Source: Apostichopus japonicus (lineage: Eukaryota; Echinodermata; Holothuroidea; Aspidochirotida; Stichopodidae). From it: DNA of 64,000 nucleotides. Location: positions 18,745,001 through 18,809,000 of the forward strand of contig NC_092568.1 of the NCBI RefSeq assembly GCF_037975245.1. Reading direction: 5' to 3'. The first letter of the stretch is position 1. Every line of letters starts with the position of its first letter. Shown here piece after piece: positions 1-12,070 of this stretch. The notes under the pieces were generated by a model that worked only from the letters and a program-made list of their open reading frames with translations, was not told where the DNA came from and did no database searches. The position numbers and the translations under genes were made by a program.

Positions 1-204
1 TTCAATAGTTCTGTGTTTGTATAAATATTTGATGAATACTAATTACGTTTGTATCTGTTGTATTTCATGGACTAACCTGGTATGTCGATGGTTGCGAGTC
101 CTGTGTAGATACAAAATGAAATATTTACAATATATTAATACAACGTAATAATTAAGGAGAGAAAAAAAAAGTTTTTTTCCCATTTTATCATAAGGGACTT
201 GCAG

Positions 205-3200
205 ATCAGACTGGGAGTCATTCCAGTTTTATTGTTACAAATTTGTAAATGAAAGTAAAGACTGGCAGAGCGCTCGGCAAGTTTGCAGAAATCTAGCCGA
301 TGACAAGGACGCTTATTTGGTCTCAGTTTTGTCGAAGGAAGAAATTGATTTTATTCGTTCCAGTGTACTTCAAGGCGAATGGTAAGAAGGCTTCACAACA
401 CCGATAATAAGAAATATCCAACAAAATTTCATGAATTTTCATGCGTTTCCAAACCTCCTTTTTGAAATTATCGTTTACTATATTTTCTTTGCAAATTTTA
501 ACAACAAACATTGTAACGATTCTTTTAACAATTTCAAATTATTAGTAACAAAATTTAAGATTTGACCTGGAATGTTGGCAAAATCATTTGTGTATTAATT
601 GTCTGTGAATAACTCGTATTGTTTTCTGTTGATCACCTTGAGTATATCCCTGTGATTGTAGTTTTTCACTGTATCGGTCACTGCATTAATAAACACAACA
701 CCAATACATCAGCTCTCCGTATTCAGGCGCGTATCCAGGATTTTGAAACCCGGGGGGCGCGAATTACTATCTAAGCGGAGCGCCACCATCGGTTGGCGCG
801 CAGCGTACAAGAAAATTTGTTATTTTCATACCCCCCAGATCACCGGAAACGGCACTTCTCGGGCTTGATATGACCAACCAGATGTACACTTTTTGCCTGA
901 TAACCAAGTATTTCCTAAAAGTTTTTTTTCCATCCATAACCTTTTTGAAGATTGTCAACCGGGCACACATCATGTTCGACCTGATCGCATATCCTGTGGG
1001 TCTTTGCTTCTGTAGGTGATTCTACGTCGCGGCCCTCAATACCCGTCAGCCCCACTTTTCAAGGTTTTAAGCCCCATATTTGTTCAGAATTTGAAACTTC
1101 ACATTTCTCGTGAATAAACTCACTTCAAAACATACCCATAATGTTGTACAAAATTTCATCTATGGACAACCAATATAGAAAAACTTCCTTCAACCCCTAA
1201 CAGACCGGTCAAAATTGCACGAGTAGAGGGAAGTGTGATGCAGAATGTTGGTCAGAAATTTTCGAAAATTCAGACACAGTTAATTTATTGGTGTACAAAT
1301 ATTAAAACCAATATAGCGGCTATTGTAAAACTTGGTTGAAGGAAATGAAAAAATAGCAGATATATCCGAAACCGAACACTACACACATAGGCGTAGGAGG
1401 CGCGGCGGCAGTGGCGGAGCTAGGGGTATTGGTCAGGAGGGGCGAGAATGGTCTGTAGGGACGCTTTCGACACTATCTAAGCGGAGCGCCACCACTGGTT
1501 GGCGCGTAGCGTACAGAAAATTTTTGAGTAAAGATACTCCCTAGATCGCCGGAAATGACCCTTTCCGGGCCTGGCTAATTTGCAGATAAACGAAGAATAA
1601 GGTGTCATCGCGAAATTACACCAATAAAATGTGACAAATGTCAATAGGTAGATGAGAGCGCAATAAAAAAGTCAATAATCTAGAATAAGTAAAAAGTGGT
1701 AAAGAGCTGAAAAAGGCTCCAGCAGTCCATTTGAGTCCGTCGGGGGGGGGGGGCATCCGCCCCTGACCGTATGGACGCTCCGCCACTGCGCGGCGGGGGT
1801 GCAGCCCCTAATTCGCCATTACTAATGTAACAGAGAATTTTGGCATAATTGGACCCCCCTTCTTTTTATACATCTACATGAGACATGTCGTTGTTTACAT
1901 TAGCATCCCGCGGTATACTGCGCAATTTGAACGGACCGTACGGTACATGATGGCTTGCGATGTAATAACCGATGCTTGCTTATATGATATTGACATGGAC
2001 ACGTTGAACGCGCGAAAATTTTGGGTTATTTTTTCAGGCAAGTCGGACAGTTTTGAGGCTTTTCATCCTGGAACGCCATTTTAATGCTCACTGATATGAT
2101 GTGATATCTGCTGTTTGCGTTACAAATTCGAACAGGCGCATAGCGAGGAATTTGCCAAGGGAGGGGCGAAGCCTGTAGGCAAACTATCTAAGCGTAGAGC
2201 CACCATAGGTTGGCGCGAAGCGTTCAAGAAAATTTTGGCCGAAAATGCCTCCCAGATCGCTGGAAATGGCACTTCCCAGGCCTTGTAAGTTGCATCTAAG
2301 CACTTTCTATTTTGAAATTACTTAGCGATATCATTTAAAAAAATGCTGAATGGGGGGGGGGGGGAGGCGGGCGGTCGCCCCCATCCCAAAAATTGTCATG
2401 TTCCCCGACGACACGGTCGAGTTCGAGACCAGCCACAGTTGGTTTCATAGCACAATTCTACACACGCGTTATGATAGACCATATATAGTATATATATAGA
2501 TCATTAGTGAGAGAGGAAAATGGAAACGTCAAAAAATGAAGTTGTCGGTGTAAGGGGTAGGGTGAGTCACACTTTTACGAAATCATTGATCCGTCACTGG
2601 CTACCCTTCAGCGCTGTAATGATGTCACTGTTCCTCTTTCTCTTCGCGTTTTTCTTTTACTCCCTCCTTTTCTCCTTTTCTCTCTTTCTTCTTTTCCTTT
2701 TCCCTTCCTTCCTCTCCTCCTCCTCTTTTTTCCCCTCTTTTTTCCTTTTTCCTTCCTTTTTTTTCTCTCCTCTTTTTCTTACCCGGGGGGCGCGCGCCCC
2801 CAACACCCCCCCCTGGATACGCACCTGGTATTTCTTTTAATAAAAACCAACGTGTGTTCATAGTAATAAAGCCACATACTAATAGGTTTCATTTAATGGC
2901 AAAATGGCCACATTTTATCATTTTACTATGTTGTTGTAAAGGTTATCAGTTTGGGGCTCAATTATTCTAGAATGTCAAATAGATGGTCACTCATTTTCGA
3001 ACCAAAGTTCTCCCACCCTGCCCCAGCAGTTAATTGGCTAATTGGAAATTCCTTAACGATTCACTGGTTCACTTTAGCTGGTTATAACCCCAAATGAAAA
3101 TAGCTCTGGAAACTTTCAGTAAATTTAGTAGATATTTGAAGCCACCATACTAATGGCATCTAAAGCTGCATTTTGTGTTGGGTTCTAGTTATCGATCTGA

Positions 3201-6200
3201 TAAACAGATCATGTAATATTTTTACACATAATTGGATAACCCCAATAACGAATCTTGTGTTTACAACTATTTGGATGATTAAAGAGTTACAAAGTGTTTT
3301 ATTCAACACAATTAATGATACACAAAATTGTTCACAACCAATGCCTTGTCATATTATGTCATGACACGTTATGTCTTGTCTGTCAATGTGCACGATCAAT
3401 GTAATTTACTATCATGTCATGTCAAACCATGCCATACCATGCCATGTCATGTCATGTCATGACATGTCTGTCACTTTATGTCATGACACGTTATGTCATG
3501 TCTGTCATTGTGCACGACCAATGTAATTTAATATCATGTCATACCAAACCATGTCATGTCATGCCATACCATGCCATGCCATGTCGTGTCATGTCATGTC
3601 GTTTCATCTCATGTCATGACATACCTTGTCATTTTATATCATGACACGTTATGTCTTGTCTGTCATTGTGCACGACCAATGTAATTTAATATCATGTCTT
3701 GCAATGCCATGCCATGCCATACCACGCCATGCCATACCATGTTGTGTCATGTCATATCATGTAATATCTTGTCATGTTATGTCATGCCAGGCCGTGCCAT
3801 GCCATTTCATGTCGTACCTTGCCATGCCATGCCATGCCGTGTCATGCCATGACATGCCATGCCATGCCATGCCATGCCATGTCATGTCATGTCATGTCAC
3901 GTCAGGTTGTTATGTCGTGCACGTTTTATGTCATGTGATGCCATGCCATATTTTGTTATGTAGTCATAACGCTTTGGTTTCTTCTTGTTTGTAACATTTT
4001 GGAAGGTATTCCTACTATGATCACCAGCAATTTCCTCGTGCCATTTTAGTGGACATTATGTTACATATTAATTTCTATAGCACCTTATCGTCCATTTAAC
4101 TGTCGAGGTTTGGTACCGTACCTCAGGACTATATGGCAAATTCAAATCAAAATATGCCAAGCTTTTATAAAGAGTCTCCTTCTCCAATGCTCTCGCCTTC
4201 TTTACAGGGACATTGGACTTACTTATAACAGTTCATACGAACGGATAGTGTGGGTAGACACGAATGAGAAGAACGTCACCGTTGAGCCAAATGATGATAG
4301 CGAGATAGATAAACGGGCTACATGTCCCATTTGGAATATTTCTTCGAACAAGTGGAAATCAGTACACTGTAAAAAGAAAATGCCGTTCATATGTAAAATG
4401 AGACCAGGTTTGTTGATATCGTCTTTATTATGTCTTTCAGAATATTGTTTCTCCCTTGTCATTTATTTAAAAGGAAAATAAGTGTATGATTTTTAATAAG
4501 GAAACGAACCTCTTGTAAGCTAAGATTATGTTGAAGAAATTCAGACCAGAGGTTATTTTATAACATGAAGTGGGCCTATCTAAATTGATAGATTTGGGTC
4601 AAATGTGTTTTCTTCTGAAACAGCCTAGTAGTTTAGTATGGTATATGTGTAGCATAAGCAAATGTGCTAAGAATTGAATTCGACGCTCGTGTGAGGAGGA
4701 GGAGTAAGGGAAGCTGGGGGGAGGGGGAAGACGAGGTGACGCTATTAATCTGACCTTTACCGAATAATCGAATATAAGTTGATAGGAGTTTTTCGATTTA
4801 GACATCAGCCACCTAGTATCTGCAAAAGAACTCGCTCAGTGTCTACCTCCAACTACACCCCACCTTCCCCACCCACCCCTTATTTAACCAACCCCACCCC
4901 TGCCCACTTCCATCCAACTCTTGCTTCCCGGTAAATAAAGTTGGCTGTATATGTAGCCCTGATTAAAGTCTCAAACCAAAATTCTTCTTTCATCTTACAT
5001 AGCTGAAAGCAAATTTATTTACATGTTTGAATCACCTTAGTTACGAGGAATATGAGTACGTCGTCGGTTTTTTCTTTCTATTTTCTTGAAATTCTAGATT
5101 TTACAGAAAAACTGATAGTCACCCTCTCACAGAGTGAGGATGGTACATTGCAACCCACTTGGCATAGTGACTTTACCTGGTATGGTAAGTTTTTGCCTAT
5201 ACGCACTCTATTTAGTATAGGCTCGGAGCCAAGAAGAAGATTGACATCTACTACGTCCATGCGATTGTGAATACTACATACAACCGTGTGTTATCCAAGC
5301 GTTGAATTGTATGCTTATTGCACGAATTTGTAGGAGACTGCCATAAGAAATATCATAATTAATTATCTTAAATAAATATTTAAGAGTAATTGAAGTTGAA
5401 AATACTGGGAGCGAATATTTGATGATAATTGTCTTCAGTTTATCGCGAGAGACAGAGGGAGAGGTGGAGAGAGAGAGATGATATTATGGTAGGGACCTTC
5501 ACACCTGACATTAATGATTTTGTAATGGTTTTTAATGTTGTCTCTTGCTCGCCATGACAAAAAAAGAAGATTTGTTTCACAAAACAAAAGCGCATGGAAG
5601 CGATTTATGATGAAAACCTTACATTACCGGTATTTCCAAGCAAATCCATTGGGTTGTCAAGATTAACTATAGAGTAAACCCATATTCCGCTTAAATATGT
5701 GTTTTCTTCAACAATTAAACATTAAGGCGGTTGCAATTTGTATGATTCGACTCTGCACTGAGCTAAAGTAATTGTTATCTCCAGTGTCACAACTTGCAAT
5801 ATATCTTGCGCATTATGCGCACGAGCAAACGCAGACTTTTGCGCATGCGCACATCATTGTCATGATGATATACATGCTGTAAAGGAGACTTGAGGATGAG
5901 AGAGTACGATTTCATTAAAATAGGGTTCTGTGTTTCTTGGTGACGTTTATGAAAGAAGTATATTTGAGTTCATAGATCTATACATAACGGGAGAAAAATA
6001 GGATCATCCATTTTAATTCTTTTTTCTTTTGGTTATTTATCTACTTACAGATGACGAGATCCCAGCTGATAGAACACCGGCAATGGAGGTGGGGCTTACT
6101 CCGCTCGGATTTGCTGTCGTAGGAGGGATAGCGTTTCTTGGCATTTTAATGGCATTGGCATTTCTCTCGTTTAACATCCTTGCTCGGAATCACAGGTAAT

Positions 6201-8276
6201 ATCATAGTGTTTAGAAAGTTCACATACTTTCCTTTAGCTACAAAGGGGTTATTCATATATACATAAAATTATTGTTGTATATCATTAATCAGGACTGCTA
6301 TCAGTCTCTTCATATACCGCTATTAGTTGTTTAAATTATAAGAATCAAACAAAGGATTGATAAGAACCATTAAGAACTGCACTGATGAGCGGAAATCACC
6401 ATTAATATCTTGAAGAATGACTTTAGGTACAAAAAAAAAAAAAAAAATTGATAGAACATTAAAACACTACTATCAGTCCAGGTTGGATTCTTATAGCCTA
6501 ACACTTGTCATTTTTGAGAAATGTTCCTTGAAACTACTATAAGTCGTCAACTGAAGTGACTAGACTGTTAAGCCTAATATACAGAGACCATTGGGTCAGT
6601 TCATCATCAGATGCAACACTAAACGCAATAGGAAAAACAATACTTTGAAAAGAAATGATATGTTTACAATACATTACAAATTTGTCACAAGCAAATGTGT
6701 CGGATAGCATCCCACAGTGCTCTCTTATATACATGAAGTTAAAAGAATATGTTTGGGCTGAGTTATTAGAATTTATAAAACAATAGACTACATGAAAAAC
6801 GTTGACCTGAGGAACCGACGTCATCATGAGTGAAGTCTGTTAAAGGAGCATTCCAGAATTTAAATATATTTTGAAAGTGAATATCTTGAAAAAACACATA
6901 GCTATATAGAAAGAGTCAAATGTTTCTTTTTCTCTTGTTTTTGAACTATGACACATAAAATTCTACTTAAAGTCACCCTTTAAAGGAGTATTCCATACTG
7001 AAGTTATTTTACAGCTTAATATCTTGAAACTATCGGAAAAGCTCTAGAAACATTACTAGCACTGTTTGTCGTTCTTTTATTTGGATCGTGACACTTTAAG
7101 ACTAACATCCTGCCGTAGCTTTACAGAAAGATAGACTATCTAGCTCCTGAATATGTCAACAAGGACATATATTCCCATCATGAAAATCCAATGAAACTTT
7201 CAAGCAAAGATTGAAACGAAATCTCACATAGTTTTATCATATTGTTAATCTTTTAAAGAAAATAACAGTTTACCAATTGTGTGTTAACCATTTCAATATA
7301 AATTAATAATCATAATATTCATAATAATCATAAGGAGAAGTAGAATAATTTAACATGTGTAGATATATTTAATAGAGATATATATAAATATTATTGACAG
7401 TAGTAGTTTATTCATGTATTCAATTTCTCTCCAATCTCTACACGTAACATAGATTCGTTAAGCTTTCTAGTCCTCGATTAAACAACGTTATAATCGTCGG
7501 GTGCATCCTCGTCTATCTATCCGTGTGTTCTCTCGGTTTGAATCTTGACTTTCAGAACGGAGAAAACAGGCACTTCAAGCAATTTTGCATGGTAAGAATA
7601 TATAATGTAAACATAAATTCATAGTTTATTAGGTATCTTAGCCGGAAGAACTATAAAGTGCCATGTCTCTCTGTATTACCTAACACAACTATAACAAAGT
7701 TATGCTTCGTAAAACCTGGGTCACAAAATCCTGGTCACAACTATGAATTTTAACTCGCAATATTCGTTTCCCACTAAACTGATAAAGTTCTATCCTCCTT
7801 CGACCTACGTCCACATGTGGTAGCTCATGTTTAAGCCATTAGGACAACCTATAGGCCGGTATGTGTAGTTTGACACGTAGTATTGTCGCCTGCTATTTGC
7901 ATAACGGTATTTAAGACGTTTCAAGCGACCACGTCAGCAACGCCGATTCAAAGCACGATTCGAGCTCCTGATATCGTAGTGCGCATGCAGTAAATTGGCC
8001 TGTTTATCTATATATGCTACACGGAAGTGTTGTACGCCGTTGTGACCCTAAGTTAACTGAATTCGTACAGATGATGAACGTGCATTTGTAACACTATATC
8101 AAACACAACCAAACAACATCAAAAGGTTTGTAGTCAATTAAGTGTATATTGCTCGGGGAGCAGCCGTAACCTAGGTCACGAAACATTTATAGCCTAGAAC
8201 AATGGTATACTATTATAATTATATATTGATATATGCACACATGTTTGCAATTCAATATGATTCTTGCTTAAAGTTC

Positions 8277-8313
<37 letters not shown>

Positions 8314-9601
8314 GTATAAATATATATATATACAGCTCAGAGTATGGCTTCTTTCTGTTGGCTTCGTCCTTGGCTTTGGAGCGATATTCAGCAAGACTTG
8401 GAGGGTTTACAAAGTTGCTAGTCTGAAAGGAGGCATACGACCTGTGGTAAATTACAATGATCTTTTACTTGCCTTAATGATCTCATCCCCACATGTAATG
8501 TATAGGGGGATGAGATATTGTACTTCACCCCACATCAGCATGGTTGTTTGATTACATGCGTGAGTGTGTATGTGTGTCAGTGACCATGTTAACTCGTGCC
8601 TGCTAGATTGATGACGACAGAGGTCAAACGCCAAAACACCTAAAAATTGATATTTAGCCATTTTCTGCTTGTCAACGTGTAATAAACAAGCATTGAGCCT
8701 CACGATATGTAGATAATGATGTGACGAATTTTAAAATAGGACAGATTTAGCGTTGGGTCAAAGGTCAATTGAGGTGAAATTTGGACTAAATTGTGCGAGA
8801 AAGTTTGTCCCGTACTCATTACTAGCACTGTTTGCGTTATTTTACTTGGATCGTGACACTTTAAGACTAACATTCTGCCTTAGCTTTACAGAAAGATAGA
8901 CTACCTATAGCTCCTGAATTTTGTAGATATATAGATAATTGTAAAGAGCGGTTTGTTTCAAATTATGATAAATGTAATTCGAACCTCTTCTATTCTTATA
9001 TAGCATAACAATGTTGATTCATTAACTAAGCTATTCAAGTTCCTTTTCAAATTATGAAGAAACAAATGTCGAAAATATCTATAAATTTCTTTCCTACCAT
9101 TCACAATAAGATTGATAACCACGATAACTATTATGGAGTGACGACAACGATAAAAAGGATCGATTATTTCAAATGAAAGAACCATAAGTGATTAATAATT
9201 GAATTGTATCTCATTATTTATTCCATATTGTTATAATGCATGTCATTTTTATTCCAGAAAATTAAGGACTCTGCATTATTCACTAAAGTTGGTATTCTAT
9301 TGGCCCTTGATTTGGTCGTTCTGTCAATATGGCAACTATCTGACCCTCTTCGTCACAAGTTACAAGTACGTGAATTGAATTGTTTTTTGTTATCTGTCCT
9401 TTCGTCCTATTCTTGTAATAATGAAAACAAAATGAATGACATGATTATTCCGGTAAAAATACCAAATTGATTTGATGAATATAGAAATAGTCATTTTGGC
9501 AAGCTTTTACATCATTTAGCATACTAGCCTAACAGCTTGCTTTCTTTCTTTCAAATATACCTAATTAGCAGCTACAGTAATGAAATATCGAATTGCATAC
9601 G

Positions 9602-9636
<35 letters not shown>

Positions 9637-11756
9637 GTGGAGAGAGAAACTGTCGGCTTCATACAGATTGCTGAAATTGATGTCTGTCTCTCTTGTTCGT
9701 ATTATATTACAGAACATTGATCTGGAACACTACGTTTATATTTGTGACTGTCAGCATGCTGCTTTATGGAGTGGGATTTTATTCGTTTACAAGGGTCTCA
9801 TACTGGCCTTCGGTGTATTCATTGCTTGGCAAACTAGAAATGTGAGTATAGCATATGGTAGCGACGCCTCTTCCACTAATCATCTCAACGTTGTTGCTCA
9901 TATGGGTAGTATTTCTGTTTTTACCGACAGGTGACTATACTAGCTCTTAACGATAGCAAAGGTATCGCCCTCTGCGTGTATAACACCACAGTGCTATGTG
10001 TTGTTGGTGTTGGCACTGCAGTCATCCTAGCAGACTCACCGACAGTACAAAACGTATTCTTATCACTCATCATGAACTTCTGTGCGACCTTCGCGCTCAT
10101 CGTCATTTTCGTTCCAAAGGTAACTACTTTCCTGAGATTTCCATCAGTTTTTCCTTCCAGCAGAACTTTGTCAGTTTATGTAACGAATCCATTTCTGCCA
10201 ACCTGACGCATGATTTTAATTGATTAATTAAGTAAGAAATATCCAAACCCTTGCTCCTGTAGTTATGTTATCGCCGCGGAACCCATTATGTTAATATATG
10301 ATGCATGGTACGGCCAAAACTGGGACACCCGAGCATAAAAGTATTTACTAGTTTCCGATCTTGAGAATACGTAGCGACACGAAATTGCTTCGTTTCCTTC
10401 AAAAAAGAATTTAGATTCGAGTCCCTTGTAATAGACTCTAGTCCCTTGTCATTGACGAGAGTCCCTTGTGGTTGACCCGAGTCCCTTGAGATTGACTCGA
10501 GTCGCTCGTCTTGGACAGAATTCCTGGCATAGGTTCAAATGATTCCAAAGCAAGCCAAGTGCTTTTGAGTTCAGACTCGAGTCATGTTACCAGAATATGT
10601 GACTCGATTAGACCCGAGTCCTATCCAGTGACTTAAATTTTTTTAAAACTGACTTTCTCACATAAACCCTGCCACTGTGAAAGACACACATTCAATGGAA
10701 AACAATGAATACAGCCACTTTTTTCCCCGTAATTTATACCAGCTATGGCTAGCAGTAACAAGACATACAATTATCACTTTGGCAAATGTGTTGCCTAAAT
10801 ATATTAGAATTTGTTTTAACCTTTACCTTAATTTTTAACAACAGCTGAATTTTATGTTGTATTATGTACCTTTACAAAAACAATAAGTGCATCAAATCAG
10901 TTCTAATTATTTATTGACTGCGCCGATGTTTCCTCGTTTTGTTTAGATCAAATTTGTTTACCATCATCCTCACGCCGACCGAAACATATCCTCAACATCT
11001 TCGGTAAGATGACTCCATTCGAAATGTTTTGACTTTTCCCAACATAATTCATTGTTCTATGTTTTTGTGTGAAGGGGGGAGGGGGTCGGTCGGTAGATGT
11101 GTGGGTGTGTGTAGGGGTTTGCATTTATGCGGGTTATGCGTTTTCCTCTTTTGTTTGGGGTAAAAAACAAGGGGATGCATAATTTTATTATGGACTTTAA
11201 AAGCTGGAGAGCAACTGCCATTTCTACGGAGTTTACATGGGCTGATGTTAGGAGTAGGGGATGTACAAAATACCCCGCCCCCCCCCGCCTGTGTCCACCT
11301 CCCAGATAAGCCAATTTATCTGTGATTTTGGTTTCATCCTAGGTGACGGTACTACCACATATTCCATTATCCATATTTACAAAAAGACAAATAAATTTGA
11401 TATATCCCGTGTTGTCAGTGTTGGCAATTATCCGTCACCATTTCTCCATTTAATCGAAACAGGTTACTTCGTTATCACAGAGGCCTGTGAGATCCCAAGC
11501 CACAGAGCCAGACAACTTGCAGGGCAATGAGACCAGGGAAGGACGACAGCGATCCGGAACTAGAAGAAATATTCAGAAATATCAGTACAAAGAAAGCCCT
11601 CGGAGCTCTGACATGAACACCGACGGCTCAGTGGCTACACAAAAGCAAACGGAAGAGGAAGGCTACAGCTCAGAGAAATTCTCAAAGATTGCGAGCACTT
11701 TAAAGAACTTGAAAAGACATCAACGTGAACGTTCCTCTACTACAAACCAAGAGTAA
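205..11756 (+). CDS. C-type lectin domain / GABA-B-type class C GPCR fusion (3' part of gene)
   Basis: Eleven exons with GT..AG borders join in phase: 205-381, 4208-4407, 5098-5184, 6051-6195, 7453-7591, 8336-8446, 9258-9365, 9713-9841, 9931-10119, 10947-11003, 11481-11756. They give about 538 residues ending at a TAA. Exons 1-2 form a C-type lectin domain: five cysteines, an IGL version of the WIGL motif, an EPN-like triplet, and KWKSVHC where WND is usual. Exon 3 plus the start of exon 4 (ends PADRTP) match the linker before TM1 of GABA-B receptors. Exons 4-10 give seven hydrophobic helices with family hallmarks: KLSSPRLNN, FSKTWRVYK, DPLRHK, FVYKG, AWQTRNVS, ALNDSKGI. The two extracellular-loop cysteines (QFCM, CDC) are kept. 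The 92-residue hydrophilic tail lacks an obvious GABA-B coiled coil. The start lies left of the window, so further N-terminal domains are possible. By family this is a plasma-membrane G-protein-coupled receptor; its ligand is unknown. Confidence 0.85.
724..2827. mobile_element. hAT-like non-autonomous element, composite, 2.1 kb
   Basis: The ends are inverted: CAGGCGCGTATCCAGG at 724 and CCTGGATACGCACCTG at 2812-2827. They are flanked by the 5-bp direct repeat GTATT (719-723 and 2828-2832). A related sequence (CTATCTAAGCGGAGCGCCAC and the bases after it) occurs three times inside, near 770, 1475 and 2188, so related elements have inserted into each other. No transposase frame is visible. The 5-bp repeat is shorter than the 8 bp usual for hAT, so the superfamily is tentative. 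Confidence 0.6.
1409..1788. mobile_element. hAT-type MITE with perfect 8-bp target duplication
   Basis: It starts CAGTGGCGGAGC and ends GCTCCGCCACTG. The perfect 8-bp duplication CGCGGCGG lies at 1401-1408 and 1789-1796. The element is 380 bp, non-coding, with a poly-G run at 1741-1753, and is nested in the larger element around it. Ends and duplication length are diagnostic of the hAT superfamily. Confidence 0.85.
3340..3960. repeat. CATGY pentamer satellite with a higher-order unit
   Basis: About 600 bp built from CATGC, CATGT and CATAC pentamers. A longer module (ATGACACGTTATGTC, later GTGCACGACCAATGTAATTT) recurs at about 3361, 3483 and 3640, so the array has higher-order structure. The open frames through it are repeat artefacts. 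Confidence 0.85.
8282..8335. repeat. (TA)n microsatellite abutting a splice acceptor
   Basis: An AT-dinucleotide run with a short TATGTA interruption leads directly into TACAG, the acceptor of the receptor exon at 8336. It takes the place of the usual polypyrimidine tract. Confidence 0.8.
9609..9640. repeat. (TA)n(GA)n microsatellite
   Basis: A short TA run passes into a GA run in the intron before the receptor exon at 9713. Confidence 0.8.
10417..10520. repeat. GAGTCCCTTGT minisatellite
   Basis: About five imperfect copies of a ~21-bp unit (GAGTCCCTTGTNATTGACN) lie in the receptor intron between the exons ending at 10119 and starting at 10947. Decayed GACTCGAGTC pieces continue to about 10620. 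Confidence 0.7.
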
Positions 11757-12070
11757 CCCGGTTTAGTTTAACCCGAAAAACAGATAGTATAAATAGCGAA
11801 ATAGCTTGAATTATAGGTGGAATGCCATAAAGCTTCAAATTTCAGCTATGAGTTACATTTATGGAGAGGGACTGATCCCCACATCCATTGCAGTCGAATC
11901 CATTTGTTCCGGTACTTACAACTTAAAAACGTAAACTCTTGTTTCAGTGTTTTTTAGAGCGAAGTTATATAATGTTGATATATAGTCTAAAAACAAGAAT
12001 ATATATAAAGATAAAAATCATATACCTTTCAATAAAAACGCAAAACATTGAACTGTAAATACAAAAGAGA
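11757..12070 (+). other. Probable 3' UTR and poly(A) signal region of the receptor gene
   Basis: AT-rich sequence follows the TAA at 11754-11756. An AATAAA hexamer at 12031-12036 is a plausible polyadenylation signal. Without transcripts the UTR end is a guess. Confidence 0.4.

Larger units (their letters stand above)
382..4207. other. Intron inside the lectin domain, filled with repeats
   Basis: No further coding exon is seen here. It holds a nested hAT-like complex (724-2827), a pyrimidine-rich stretch (2630-2780) and a CATGY satellite (3340-3960). Confidence 0.6.
205..4407 (+). other. C-type lectin domain coding segment (two exons)
   Basis: The domain is split by a 3.8-kb intron. The first exon carries the N-terminal half (DWESFQFYCYKF, then DWQSARQVC). 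Its last two bases plus the first base of the next exon make the Trp codon of EWDIGL, so the junction is fixed by phase. The second exon carries the long loop with EPN and the final cysteines (ATC, VHC, FIC). EPN is typical of mannose-type Ca2+ sites, but the WND Asn and Asp are replaced. Sugar binding is therefore uncertain, and protein or other ligand binding is equally possible. Confidence 0.8.

Noticed and set aside
2520-2861. Phe/Leu/Ser-rich frame and its antisense Lys/Glu-rich frame
   Set aside because: Both arise from a pyrimidine-rich tract inside the hAT-like element.
3414-3994. Cys/His/Met-rich frames resembling a small cysteine-rich protein
   Set aside because: They are produced by the CATGY pentamer satellite and have no splice or start context.
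10390-10630. CRISPR-like array of short repeats
   Set aside because: Units are imperfect, contiguous and without unique spacers, in an animal intron; it is a minisatellite.
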